In this document: piece by piece, positions 1 through 13,353 of the stretch | Position numbering within the stretch: position 1 is the first letter of the stretch | Layout of the letters: each line of letters begins with the position of its first letter | Origin: Enoplosus armatus | Taxonomy: Eukaryota > Chordata > Actinopteri > Centrarchiformes > Enoplosidae | DNA length: 64,000 nucleotides | Assembly (NCBI RefSeq): GCF_043641665.1 | Contig: NC_092197.1 | Span: 13,646,148-13,710,147, forward strand | Reading direction: 5' to 3' | The notes under the pieces: model-generated | The model's database searches: none | What the model saw: the letters and a program-made list of their open reading frames with translations, nothing else | What the model was told of the DNA's origin: nothing | Translations under genes and position numbers: made by a program

Positions 1-2919
1 CCTGAAAACACATTTCTTAAAACCTACGTAAACACACAGTTCTATGCCAATGTTGGAACAATTTTAGTTACTTCACATAAAAGCTTTCTGTACTTGTCAA
101 TCAAATTTGATCAAACCAACTGAGTAAAGCACTACTTTATATTTATTTCCAAACTTTAACTTTGATTGCTGCTTATAATCATTAATATTTTATGTTTCAT
201 ACTTTGAAACCAAGTTTTATGGGGGCTTTAAGTCTCCTACATAGCCCCATCAGATTTTTCCAGATTACTCCTTCATCAACTCTTTCAGTCATGTTTGTGA
301 AAAAGCCATTAGTGGTGCAGAGTCCCTCCAGTGCTCTGCAAAACAACATACCCGTGCTCTCTTTCTTCTTTCAGCGGTATTATTTGAATACCGGCAGCTG
401 TGCAGCATTTAATCAACTGAACAACACTTTTCATCACTGTCAATAAGCTGACATTTATCAATCGCTCTATACTTGGCGGGAGACGGGGCTGCACTGATGC
501 ACTTCACAGTGGCACAATTAGACGGCCTCCTAAACCAAACCTGTCTGTTGATGTACCACCTACTGCAACAACAGTCAATTTTCCTCAGCATGTAACCCCG
601 GCAGATTCAGCTCTCTGTCTCATGGCATCCTTCCTAACAAATCTGTTGACTTCAATGCATGCTCTTACTTTTTTCCATGTTCTGGACACCTCGACTCCCT
701 TGGTTGGGTGATATAATGATACATACCATGAGACATTTTACTGTTTATTCCAAGGCAGCTATCCCTTCTTTGATATATCTGGTTGTATATAGCAATGTTG
801 GGTCCATTTCACTAAATTTGCAACACAAGTTCAAGTTCTCTCCCATTAATTTCACACGTTTCAGTAAAACATTCACAAAACGTACAACCAATGTATAACC
901 ACTAGCTGCAGTTTGCGAAAAACAATTATTTGTGAAACGTGACGCTGCAACCATTTGTGATCAATGCTTGCAAGTCACTTTTGTCACCTTTGAAACTACA
1001 CTAAACATCAACAAACAGAAGACACGAGGACAGAAGACTAAATCCCTTCCTCCTACAGTGCCTATACATATAACTGCACCTAGATATAAATATGTACACA
1101 TATACATACATACACGGACCATACGAGACGTTTCATATCATTTACATTTCCTGCCTTCCCTGCATGTTTTCTGGCTGCCCCTTGTCCTGAATAAATTATT
1201 GCCAACCCTAAAATGAACATCTTTAATGTCTCAGATAACACACGAGGGTTCTTCCAGTGAACAGCAGGCAGCCGTTTTTGCCGCTGTCAGACTTGTGAGG
1301 CAGAATGCAAAGTATTAAATTTGGTATATATATAGTCAAAGTGTTGCTTGCTAAGAAATTCAATGATAACTCCAAAATAAAACGTGAAAGAAAATGTTAA
1401 AAAATTTGCAGGCTGGATGTAACAGCAAATCCTAAACATGTTTTCAAGACTGCTACTGTTTATTCATATCAAAATACAAAAATGACATATACTGTGATAT
1501 TACATCATTTTCATATTGCACCCATATACTCTCGTCCAATGATTTGTGACAGTAAATGATCTTGAAATGATGTATGGAGAGAAAGTCTGTACTATATCAT
1601 ACTTCAGGACACAACTCTACACACACAAGGATTGCAAATGTGAGTGTGAAGCATGGAGATCGTTGATCACACATTTTTACTCCACTAGAGTACAGTGCAT
1701 AACCTTTTTCTACAAGATGCAGCTCATTAGCCCAAGTATGCAAACACACACACACTTGTTACTGACCCAAGAGATCATGCATACACGTTACACACACACT
1801 CATTCAAATCTTTTATTTATATCCACATTAAAACAATAATTCACCAAGAACACAAGACATGCAGCACACACATTCTGCCTTTCACTTTCTCACACATACA
1901 CATGTAATTGAGGCGTGGAGTGGGTATTAAACGGTCTGTGAGGCAGTATCTGGATGTGAAGGATAATTTATCTCTGTAATCCTGAACCCTGGTCCCTGTA
2001 ATCCTTTAATACAGTGAGGTCTGGAGTGGCTACAAATTCATAAGAAATATTTCGGGTGAAAGAAGACAGACAGAAAGAGAGTATAGGGCCTACCAATATT
2101 CCTAACAGAGCATTTAGTGGTGAGATTAAGTAGGGCAACATCTTTCTTCACCTCATTAGAGTTCGTGGCTTTTTTAGTACATTATAGCATGGTATATTTA
2201 TAGTATTTATATGTATATTCTCCTTTAAATGACTTGCTTCTCAATAGCAGAGTGTAGCTGTGGACAAAGCAAGCAGAGTGAGAGAACTGCTCGCTGACTC
2301 TCTGCAACAAAGCTGATTGTCCAAGCCAAGGAAAAAAAATAGATTTGAGATGGAAAGCCAAGCTTCATGTGTGTGAGACATTGATTAATGTGGGCGCAGA
2401 TTTGAAGCGCTGCTGAATTGCCGGTGCATCAGAGATCAGTGTAGCGTTTGGAACGGGAGAGTTGAGACGGAGAGGCAGTGTGTGGGAGAGCGAGTTTGAG
2501 GAAGAATAGGACAGCACTTATGTGATTTAATACATTTTGCTTCTTTGTGTTTTGTTCATGCAAAGGCATTTCAAATCTGTCTGTATTAACGTTTTCCATC
2601 CCCAACCAAAGCCAGTTGTTAAGAATGGGGGGTCAAAGTTCTCCTTTTGTCCACATTAAACTGGCATGGATACATTTTAAGGCACTGGCTTGAGTTCCTT
2701 TGTCTGACAACAGACACATATGTAAATGAGAACTACTAAATTGTGAGTTTGGCAAACACAATATAGGTGACCACAGAGCCGGAGAAGATTTGAGCAGAGG
2801 TTTAAAGTTTAAACACATTTAGTTATCAGTTTGTGCGATAAAAAATAATGCCAAAGGTATTTTAAAAGGTATTGTTATTAGTTTCTTTATTATTTAAAGG
2901 AAGAATAAAAGTGATGTGT

Positions 2920-3130
2920 GATTTATAGCAGCCAGCAGGCTTAGCTCTGGTACCAAACACTGGCAGGGGAATGAGAGGAAAGGTAGACTTGCGCTGCTAG
3001 CTTACAAGCCATGGCCAGACAGTGTGTTGTTAGCGGCTCTTAGTTGGTATTGAAGAGTAAGGAACACACCAGCATCTCAACGGACCGAAGTGATATTTGC
3101 TGATACGTTTACGAGCTGTTAAATTAGAGT
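2920..3130 (+). repeat. Dispersed repeat family A, copy 1
   Basis: This diverged copy shares the order of matching blocks with the copies at 49915-50190 and 62930-63180: a GCCAGCAGGCT-like block, a GGGAATGAGA-like block, an AAAGTAGAC-like block, then GTATTGAAGAGTAAGGA (exact match to the third copy), and finally a CGTTT..AGCTGTT block. All three copies are in the same orientation. I see no coding capacity and cannot name the family. Boundaries are approximate. Confidence 0.5.
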
Positions 3131-3577
3131 AACCAAGCTGTCTGTCCCACTCCATACCAGATGTTGGCTGTGGTGCACAGTTTTTCTTCTTTATCAACAG
3201 AAAAGAGGATGCAAGAAGAAATGTTCGGGCCTTTCAGTGTGCATGGAGGACCTGGAAAGTCACTTTAAACTTAGCTGCGGCTGGGAGCGGGCGGTCTGGA
3301 ACACACACATAGTCACCTAATTGAAACCCATGCAACTGTTGAATTGACAAATGAGTTTCCTGTTTCAGTGTGAGCTCCGGCAGACCCACAGGTCAAAGTT
3401 CACTGTTGTTTAACTTTGTCGGGCAAATAGAAACAACTGCATCTTGTGCTTGAAAATGGAGGAGTCATTATTCTACCATCACCAAGTTTGACACTCTACA
3501 AAAGTACAAACTCTCACTTTCCTCATTATTTCATTATGGGACCTGTGACATCACATCCTTTTTTGGTCTGTCAGCCG

Positions 3578-3578
<1 letters not shown>

Positions 3579-3609
<31 letters not shown>
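3579..3609. repeat. (CA)n microsatellite
   Basis: An uninterrupted 31-base CA dinucleotide run, likely polymorphic in length. Confidence 0.95.
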
Positions 3610-3611
<2 letters not shown>

Positions 3612-6139
3612 TGACTATGGTATCACCATAGCGGCATCTCTCAAAAGCAGAATACATTTCTGTCCCACAATACCTCCCTGTTTAGCCCTGACGAACAGCT
3701 GTGGAGTCCCTTCATCTTCAGCCTCACTGACAGGAAATGAGTCACTGGGAGGCATTTAACCTTGCGACCTCACTGACTCTCAAAGGGTCATGAAGTAGCA
3801 CAGTCCATTATAGTGTTTACATTGTTCCTTACTACCTCGAGGATGAGCTCAGACCTGTGGCTGAACTTTTAAAAGGTTACGAAGCTGCACTAGATTTAGA
3901 AGAAAAAGTTTAAAAGGTTGAATTTATTTGAAAAGTGAGAGCTATAGCATTAAAGGTTTTGAGATACCATCATGCGAGTCCATTAATTAATGCCAATTAC
4001 GGATGTCCCTTGCCCCTTGGGTCCTCTTTGCTCAACGTGAAGACTTTTGTTTTGGCTCATGGAAGAAAGAGGGGGGTCCGTTCAGAGCAGGAAATGTGAC
4101 AATTCATGCACACAATGCAAGCACTAAAAGAGTCATAAAGAGCACAAAAAGATATGGACTTGCAACTAAACTTTATGAGCTTAACAATCTTCCTCAAGGA
4201 GCATAACAATTCTGATTTCGAACATTAAAATGCAAAGCCTTTACCTTTCTACATATATTTCAGCTGAAAGACTTGTTCAAAGATTCAAAGATAAGTTGAC
4301 TAACACAATGTCCTGAATGTGCCCTCCTGCATCTCTTGTGAGTTTAATTCTGAGGCTTGGTGTATTGTGATGGGAAACAAGTCAGGAAAACAACAACAAC
4401 TGATACGACCATAAATTCCCCAAATGCCCTGTACCATGACGGAATTCAGCCATCACAAATTTTATTATTTACACTTGTGCTTTTCCTTCTGTGACATGTG
4501 AAAATATCTTTATAAAAAAAAGGCCTATCCGTTGCCTGTGGAGTGGGCTCGGAGGACTTGGACTGACATCAAACTGTCTTGATAAATCTCTACATTGCCG
4601 CACCACATGCAGGGACAGTAAAGAATTGGAATGGGAGCTGCTGGCGGCCCCACAACCAACAGAACTAAACTCTGCTGCAGTGAATTTCAGCATGGACTGC
4701 TTTGGTCAAATTCTGCTGTGGGCAGCAGTGAAGAGCAACTTCTGATCTGTGTGACAACTTGGGGCTTGAGACTTTCCAAGAAAAACTGAAAGTCACAACC
4801 AGAGCCATCAGAAACAACTGAGCAGTTGACTACCATATTGGCCGGAATATAAGTCTGAAAAAATGAGGGCTTGTAGCCTCAATGTTGCTAGGCTCGCAAG
4901 TTATTTCAGTTCTATATATTGTGTGCTTTTTAGACACTTTTCCACAGAAAAAATACATTTCTGATTGCAGGAGTCAAAATCTACGACAGAAATAGACTGG
5001 GAACCGAACCATCAGTCAAACAGCTAAGAACTATTCTATATAACTAAGTATGCTGAAGTGGAAGCATCTCATATTATACAGTATATATAAGAGGAAATGC
5101 TTTAAGAATGAGGACTTATCCTTGGACTTACGTACTTCTGTATTGGTCGTCTCATATTTGGGCAAATATGGTACCAAGTTTCTACTTTTGTATATGACTG
5201 GCAGTGTAATTCATGTTGTATTTGTAGGTACTGAGTATCTATGTGCTCTCAGCTTCCTTGTTCACAAGATGAGGATGAAGAAGGGAGTTAGTATCATGAT
5301 GTGAGTGGTAAGATCTCTGAATGCAGATAAAGATCAGACAAAAAAAAAAAGGCCCCAAAATGAATGTTTGCCTAATAAAGAAGCGGCTTTGACTACAGAG
5401 AGAGCAACGTGTCAACTCAATGACATATAAGCCAATAAACACATATCACACAGATGTAAATGTCTCACATCAAGCAGTCCTCTGCTTCTTATGTTGCTCT
5501 TTGACGACGAGATTTCTCTCTCAACCGAATTTTATCAGAACATCCACGGGTGTCTGTGCAAAGATGCTATCATTATTCAAAGCAGTTGTAGCAGCTTCCC
5601 ATTTTATATCACCAGCTTATTCAGAGAGAGAGAGACAGTTTACTTAAAGTATTACACTGGGATGATGTAGGATCCAAGGAATGAAAACGTCCTTAAGTGT
5701 GTTTGACTGAGGTGCTCCTGAAACCATTCCAATGGCATATCCTGAGAGTAAACACAATTTACTGAAGAAATGAAGGATTTAGTCTCATTTGTGCAAACAG
5801 ATAAGATCAAATAGGGGGAAGGTAGGGGGATGGAGAGAGAGGGAAATTGGGGGCGACATGCGGCCTGAACGACAAGTTTAATTGAACAGAAAATTGAGGC
5901 TGGATTGCCAGGCGGTAAAAGAGTGAGAATTAATCCACGCCTAGAAATCATTCGTCTACTCTGATGTGTTTGCCTCAGCTTTCCTCTCGCTGCTTTAAAC
6001 TAACATGACCTCTTTCACCTTCTTTATATGTTTCCATTCATGTGGGTATCCAGGGTTAACAGCTCAATTTTATAATTGTTTAAAATCCTTCAGTTTTAAA
6101 AAAGCAATGCCACAACGTTAGAAAGTCTCAAAGAATATT

Positions 6140-6670
6140 TTTTTCCCCTAGTGCCCGATTCATGTTTTCATTAACTGTCATATCTGGCCAATTAATATAA
6201 GTAAATATAAAAGTGGCCTGGGATTACTTTATTAGACTTGGTGTAGGGACATTCGCTGTTTTAAATTAAGATAAGTATGTATTCATTTAGATTAGCCATT
6301 TGCGTTAATCAGTAAAAAGAACAGAATTTCATACCAATGTTTTTGACCCTGCTATAGCCTGTAGACTGCTCACATTGGTTATCAACTAGATCGTTTTGGC
6401 AGAATTGGATTTGTGCTTCCCTCATTGATTTTCCATATTGCTTCAATTATTTATTGTAATTATGTCATGATTTTCAAGTAATTACCTCGCTAATGGATGA
6501 TTATGACTTCATTCTGCTAAGTGAAATCAAGAGATAATCCATGAATTTGACTAACATGGAAAGGCAGTTTGTATGATGGTTGAAGAGTTGTCAATTAATG
6601 ACTTTTATGCATGTTATAATTAGTCTGGCAATCAGACAAAACTGAATTCTATTAGAACGTTATGTGGAGT
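6140..6670. promoter_or_regulatory. Candidate conserved noncoding element
   Basis: AT-rich, complex sequence free of repeats or simple runs and full of homeodomain- and POU-like words: CCAATTAATATAAG, AAGTAATTACCTCGCTAATG, TCAATTAATGAC and TTTATGCATGTTATAATTAG. This texture is typical of ultraconserved developmental enhancers in vertebrate introns. It would lie in the large first intron. Judged by eye only; there is no alignment behind it. Confidence 0.3.
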
Positions 6671-8087
6671 GTGTGGAGTTCATAGCTCATTGTTGTTTTC
6701 ATCACATTTCTCTCTTCACTTTCTATTACCAGGAGCATTTGGAGCTGTCCTTTTCGTAAAGAGGACCTCTTTAACTGTAATGAGCAGTGAAAATTGATCA
6801 TGAGAAATGTCTTTTTTGCAGCAGGAAATGCAACTTTTGGACGTAGGGAGCATAAAATCTGTCCGAATCCAGTTTAAGCCACTCCATTTAAAAATCTGGC
6901 TATTAAACTAAAAACAATGAGCCTTATGTTACTGAAGGGATCTACATCCACACCCTCACTTCCTTTTCATGCCTCAAATTATCCGGCCCAGTTTATATAT
7001 TTAGCACTATTTGTGCATATATTATACAATATTTCCAGTGGATCCACAATGGACTTGGCACATGGCACTGCCTCTGCTTAACTGATAAATAACAAGTAGG
7101 CGTCAGAAAGAATACAGTACATATTAGCTCTTATGTCCCTTTACGAGTGGACACCAAAGAACAATTAATCACAGAATCATAGACACAGTAGAAGGAACGA
7201 ACAGTTTTTATGCTTTGTAGTAAGTGTAAAGGAGAGTAAAAGAATAAAGGAAAATACTGGTGTCAGTCAGAGTTATAGTCTTTTTCTTCTGCTGCAAAAT
7301 ATCTCAACATTAAGTCTCAAATTTGTGCCTTAACATCTTTAGATCATCATATATTTAAAGAGATATTGTCATCTTAAAGATACAAGTTGTACAGTCCCAC
7401 TACAAACAGGAAATTAGCTGCTGCTTTGGCCGACACGAGAACACAAGAAGTCATGGAAATTTGTTTGGTTTGAGTTTGGTTTCGTTCCACTGATTTTCAT
7501 AGGGAGACTTTGCTTTCAATTCAGATGTGTTGTAATTTAACTATTTTCCTCAGATTGTATGCAGTGAACGTGAAAGACAGACAACAGAGAAAAGGGATGG
7601 CGTATAACACAAAGTCATCAGTTAGATTCCAGCCTGCTATGTTGCAAGCAGATGGCACACGCGCCACCCTGCTGAAACACTCAATCACTTCTCCTCAGGA
7701 AGTATTTTGCACTACTGCAGATACAATGTGCTTATAATGGGACACAAGTCTGACTTGTTGAAAGGATGCAGTACATTCTGACGGATGTGCTTATTCTGAC
7801 ACCCAGTTTCCATTCAGTTCGAGGTGTAAATGTCATTTCTGAGACACTTGGGGAGGAAAATCTGTCCTAATTTGCATGTTTGTGTGTGTAAGAGCGTGAC
7901 AACGGGGATTAAGATGTGACTGTAAGTGAATCATCTAATCCCTGGTTTAGGAACAGCTGGTTGTACAGAAAGCTGAGGCTCAACTCTTGTCTGTTCCTGG
8001 AGGCAGCGAGGAGGAAGGTGGAGACACAGAGATGTTAAAAGAAAGAGGTAGAGAGACAGAAATGAGACGAAAATACAAAGAGGAAAT

Positions 8088-8090
<3 letters not shown>

Positions 8091-8122
<32 letters not shown>
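8091..8122. repeat. (AG)n microsatellite in a purine-rich block
   Basis: A 32-base AG run sits within a longer purine-rich strand at about 8000-8300 (AGAGAAAG-type words). The opposite strand's long pyrimidine frames give serine/leucine-rich open frames that are artefacts of the repeat. Confidence 0.95.
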
Positions 8123-8126
<4 letters not shown>

Positions 8127-8389
8127 GACAGAGAAAGAAACACAGAGAGGGAAGAGAAAGACGAAACAGACAATGCTCAGGGGAAAAAGCGATGCAGAAA
8201 GTGGAAAACAGAAAATGAGAAAGAGAAGAGAAGAAAGAGGTTGGACGGACAATGTGAAAGATGGAAGTGAAGGAGAAGAGAAAAGGAGGCACTGTGGCTC
8301 CATGCAGAAAAAAAGAAACCAGGTTATTGGGAGAAATGAGGTTGAAGCAGGACATTGTAGAACACGTTTCCATGCTCTGGAATAAGGTA

Positions 8390-8425
8390 GGGCCTCATTT
8401 ATCAAGCTGGTGTAAGCACAGTTTT
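8390..8425 (+). repeat. Left terminus of a fish MITE-like repeat
   Basis: The sequence GGGCCTCATTTATCAAGC followed by a GTGTAAGCACAG-like segment resembles the terminal inverted repeat of a common fish nonautonomous DNA transposon (recalled pattern, not searched). No matching inverted end is visible downstream, so it is probably a truncated copy or a chance resemblance. Confidence 0.35.
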
Positions 8426-9734
8426 ATGAGTAAACTGTGCATGCACACATTTCCACACCAAACCTTCTTGTGTGTTAGATAGCGCCTGTATTTCAAAACA
8501 ACGCATATTGAACAATTTGAAAAAAAAAGTCTGTTAACACACTCAGTATTCTACAAATTAGAGTTATTTTATTTGATGGCCGTGGGTGCTGATACGTGAA
8601 AATTAAGTAAATGGGTTTTATTTCCATAAAAACTAAAACTAAAACAATGTTGGGGGGCGATGTAATTGGTGTATGCCGAATATAGTGTGACACCGGTAAT
8701 GTGGACTACCACGGCAAGCCTAGCCATGGCCAGATTTGCTTCATCTGTGCCAGCAGCAACTTACCCACATTTTGAGCCAACAAGATTCATCAGTGGCATC
8801 CTTGTGCATATTCAAGTCCTATCAGTCCTGCATTTTTTAGGCATGGGTACTTTTCTGTTAGAAATGATGGCTATGCAGTGCACAGTAACTTAACCCTCTC
8901 TCATAGCAGGAGACGGAGTGTATGACCTCAAGTCACGACTCCTGTGGCAAATCCAACAAAGCCTTAAGTTGTGCGAAAGGCTGACACACACATACAACCC
9001 TGTAAATACTGTATGTGCACAAACATTCATTAAAGATTCATCTGCAAAATCATGAATCATCTCCAAATAGAAGCACAGATGAATGGATGGAGGTTTTTGT
9101 GACTGATTGAGGGAGTGAGGGATGTCATTAGGATAGGAAAGGATGGGAAAAAGAAAGAGGACGGCCAGAGATTTAAGATAAACAAACTGATGGAGCCAAT
9201 TAGAACGTCCCACTGTAACTGAAGCTGAATTTAACAGGCATAAGTTTCAGTGGCTCCACTGAGGGGAAAAGCCCCCAAACCTTCTTTGAAGTTCTTCTCT
9301 CTGTGGGTAATGTGGCATGGCATCCAGCCAAAGCCAACAGACACAAGGATTGAATAAAGCTCGCCCTGTGTCCCCTGATGAGTGAGGATAAGGCTGTAGA
9401 GTTACACACAAATACATACGCAAACATACACACACACACGACAGATTTTAACTATCGCAGAGTCAAACATCAATTTGTTCGTTTAATGTCTCTGTGTGTT
9501 CAACCGTATGTGCCTCTGTGTATGTCAGGCTCTCTATTTGGGCACATTTTAGAAAGCACAAATGTTGTGCTTGTGCTTTATGCGACTGTAAATGTCAGTT
9601 CTTGAATGTCTTTCAAAATCTATGTTCTACGGGATATAAGCACAAAGCTGTAAAATTTGAAACCATTTTTTTATGTCCATCATAATGGTCTAAGAAGGAT
9701 TATATTCACTCCAGTCACAGTTTAGGCAGGGTTT

Positions 9735-10065
9735 GAAGAGGGTTTTTCTTTTGCTCTTTATCATTGCATCATCTTTGAGAAATCTCAAACTGCATCACAG
9801 CGAAAGGTCATTCACCATTACATAATTGTTTTCTGTCAAAACCTCACTCAATCAGTTAATCAATAGCACACATGGATTTCAATCTCTGTGACCTTCAAGG
9901 ATTTGGAAAATGTCAATCAAATCCACTTTACAGAAACCAGGGACAGTATACATCATAAAATGGTATATAATTCGGATACGTGTATGTTGACTTTTATAAT
10001 AATCATCTGTAGCTCAGAAACAGCTTGAAAGCTTTTACAGCCATTTGAAGGTATTCCAGGTGGTA
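9735..10065 (+). repeat. Diverged repeat family B, copy 1
   Basis: It shares an ordered series of blocks with 18440-18770: GCATCA followed by GAGAAATCT and AAAGGTCAT, an AATTNTT..TCA..CAGTTAATCA block, then GTCAATCAAATCCA..TTTACAGAAA..AGGGACA, and last a GAGCTTTCAAA-like block. Spacing is conserved over about 300 bases with many substitutions. Function and family unknown. Confidence 0.5.
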
Positions 10066-11598
10066 TCCATCTTTGTAACTGCCTACAGTTCAAAGCTGTA
10101 GGAGGGAATACATACATTAGCATGTATTTATGGATGGTCCTTGTTTATGAAGCCCACACGAAAGCCAGGAAATAGTTGCCATGTGTCACTATAGTGATCC
10201 TGACAAAGAAGACAATGTGTAGCGCCGGCTGAGGAATGCTGGCAACTGGCATGTCCACAGTAAGCATGCAGAAATACACACACATACATGTGCACTTGCA
10301 TGTGTGTGTGTTCATCTCCATATGTGTTTGACTCTATTTTTAAACTAAAACCTTGAAGAGCATGGCCCTGTTCTTAACATTAACCCAACTGCAAGATTAA
10401 GCACAGTCCAGACTGCAGCTCGCACAATCATGAGCAGCACTTGAAATTCAGCAGACTGTTAGCGACTCATTATATTCACTTGATAGGAAGTTGAGTATCA
10501 ACGCCGGATTGAAAGAAAGTGGGCCTAATTGCCAGTGATAGTTGGATGGAGACGTAGCTTATCTCTGCCACCCACTCAATCTCTCTTGGTCCTCCTCCCT
10601 CCTCCTGTCTAATTCTCTTCATTTCACTTGGACCTTCAGAGGAATGGGATCATGAGTGGTCTTGAAGTTGACTCCTCAGATGATAAGCAATCCTCCTCCT
10701 CCATTCCCCTATCCTTTTTGTTTTTTCTTCCACCATCCGCTCCACTGATGTTAGAGAAACGGCAAATGCTAATGAGCGACAAACTATGAGATCACGAGTG
10801 TGGCAGTGACGCACACACGCACGCACAATCATGCAAACACATTTTATAGTGACACGCAAGATGAAACTGACATGCGCACACACAAAACCACATTTATTAT
10901 AATTCTGCCAATTTCTGCAAGCAATTTCAGAGTAGCTTTGTTGTTGCTTTCGGGTTTTCTTGATCGTGCTATTAAAGCCGTCTATTGGCTGTTTGGTTGG
11001 CAGGCCTATAGATTATTTTAGGCTTCAGCATGCGAGCCAGCGCAACGCCAGAAACCACCATAATTACAAGATCTGGTAGGTCCTTTGAATAGCAGTGGCA
11101 ACCGAAACCTTGATCTGGTCAAAGACAAGCAGGAGAGGCGGGGCTCCTTGGGTTAAAATAGAACTGTCCACATGGAGTTAATTTGAGGTTTTCTATATGG
11201 GGAGCCCTGGAGTGGGCCTGCTCAAGTAATGAAGTCAGTTCAAACCAATGGAAAACGACCATCGCGTGCAGCTCTGTTGTGGAAAACAGCACTCACTAGC
11301 CCACAATATTAAACCCATCACTACTGTAAAATCAAGCAAAGAAAGCCGGGGTAGAGCTGTACTGTGTTGTGACTACAAATGGACATTTAGATATCCACAC
11401 TTTTATTTTGAAATGGAAAGCAAATAAACTGATAAGATGCAATCTAGAGTTCTTGAGTCACGGCAGTATTGTTCCACAAATCAATTCAATCATTGCATTA
11501 TTACAAAAAGTAACACAGCAGAGAGAGAATTAATTAGTTTCTTTGTATATTACTCAGATTGCAGATGCAATACATAAACACATCTCCCAAGAGCACCA

Positions 11599-12106
11599 GG
11601 GGCCAGTTTCACAAAGATTAGGTTGGTCTGTAGTGTATTTTAAGGCAAAGCACAAAAGTTAGCCACCAGACGCTCATGCTAAGTCAGAACTATGACCCAT
11701 ATTTCATTTGCCTGAGGAAACTATCCTGAGCCTGACTGACAAGTTAGTTGAAGGACTGAGCTCTGCCACATCTCATCCTTGCTGCTGGTCTGCTCTGTGC
11801 TGACATTGTGTGCTACTGGAAGGTTTTTGTATTGTTACACTGAGTGTTCCCAGTAAAATGTCCTGAAAATGTTGAATTCCTCCAGAAAGAAAACACGTTG
11901 TGCCGGAATGAACAGAGCTGAGAAGTTTGATGTGGTTGCACGGTCAGCCATGTTTTTTAGTTTGGAAAAAAGAATATATAGCAAATTAGTCCTACTTAAG
12001 ATGGTCAATAAGTAGACAGATTTGTGCAGTGGATGAATTTAGACATCTATCTGAAGTCTGACTATTAGTTAAGCCATAGTCAAAGTCTATCTTTGTGAAA
12101 GCGTCC
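11599..12106. mobile_element. Nonautonomous DNA transposon with CACAAAG-type terminal inverted repeats
   Basis: The left end reads GGGGCCAGTTTCACAAAGAT and the right end, on the other strand, reads GGACGCTTTCACAAAGAT, so the core TTTCACAAAGAT matches over 12 bases. The roughly 500 bases between hold no transposase. Fish genomes contain many elements with a TTTCACAAAG terminus (recalled). Superfamily not determined, since no clear target-site duplication is visible. Confidence 0.6.
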
Positions 12107-13219
12107 GCAGGTCCGCCAGATTCAGTACCGCAGTAACAGATGGGGATTTAGCATTTTGATCAAAGACATGGCCAGAGATACATGCAGTGTTTACCTGCTA
12201 CTTATATAATGTTCTGTTTAAACAGCAGGCTTTCCTGTCTATAATATCAACTTTAAGTCGTGAACTAACACAAGTGTCTCTGGTGGTGTAATTGACTAAA
12301 AACATAAAGCAGAAGTGTTGCAGCTGCCACACATCAGTCCCACACCGCCACACTGCAGTGGCAGCTAATAAAGTGTCAGGGCCCATAAGATCCTTGTTGA
12401 AATGGCCTCTAAGGATATTATAAACCCTGACAATCTCCTCAGAAACTTGCAACTCCCTGGAGAACTTTTACACTTAGCGAAGCTGCGATGACAGATTGGA
12501 TAGGAGTGGATTGAAGGGCTGGTTGGTTTCCACAGTATCTCCCTCTGCTTGAGAAGCTGACAATGTGCTGTATATTACATGACGAACGGTCTCTTGTGCT
12601 CATCTCAGTCATCACACAATAATATATATTCTATCCTACTGTGTAGTCATCTCCCACTGAACGTAAAAAAAAGGTGTCCTTGCCCTGGATATAAGCCCCC
12701 TGATACAGTGCTACACACAGAAAGATCACACAGCTTGATGGAAGTGGGACAGCGGGGCTAAAAGTATCCCTGATAGTCCAGCATGACACTGCAATGAAAA
12801 GAAATACGCGTTAACTGGCATTTTGAGAGGTTTTACTTATCTGCAGTCAGGCCACAGCTGTTTCAGACAATGACTCGAAAATATCTTATAGGCATGACAT
12901 CCAAAAGTAAAATATCTCCCTACATCATTAGAAAAAAATAGTCCCATTGTGTTTTCCTTTCTTGACCCTGCCTGGTCGATTACTTATTTCAGCCTCCATC
13001 GTACTTTTCCCCTTGACTCTTACTGCACCCTTTTTTCTCTTTGAGCCCCCTCTACCCCTGGGCCTCTGGATGTAATCAGAGGAACTATGATGTGCTGGTA
13101 AAAAGAAAGCCTCCTATCTGGATTGGAAGAAGAAAATTGAAGGAAGGAGACAGAGAGACTGAGAATATGATACTGGTGAAATGCACGCTCATGAAGGGCA
13201 AAGAGAGAGCTAATGAGGA

Positions 13220-13243
13220 GTGGTGGTGGTGGTGGTGCTGGTG
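13220..13243. repeat. (GTG)n trinucleotide repeat
   Basis: A GTG array with one GCT-type interruption, at the end of a purine-rich patch. It creates a tryptophan run in one open frame, an artefact. Confidence 0.85.
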
Positions 13244-13329
13244 CCGGGCAGGCGAGTTGCATGAGAACTCAGTATTATGAGGCCTATCAGGGGAGAGAGA
13301 GCGGTGGAAGTAGGTGGTGTCTACCAGCC

Positions 13330-13353
13330 TTTTTTTTTCTCTCTCTCTCTCTT
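13330..13353. repeat. T-run followed by (CT)n
   Basis: Nine T followed by a CT dinucleotide run. It resembles a splice polypyrimidine tract, but no exon with a supported frame follows it. Confidence 0.85.

Noticed and set aside
4831..4880. TACCATATTGGCCGGAATAT segment resembling the end of a known fish repeat
   Set aside because: Only one short end is visible and no partner end or internal match could be found.
7931..8405. Overlapping serine/leucine-rich minus-strand frames
   Set aside because: They translate a purine-rich strand and an AG microsatellite; no real protein composition.
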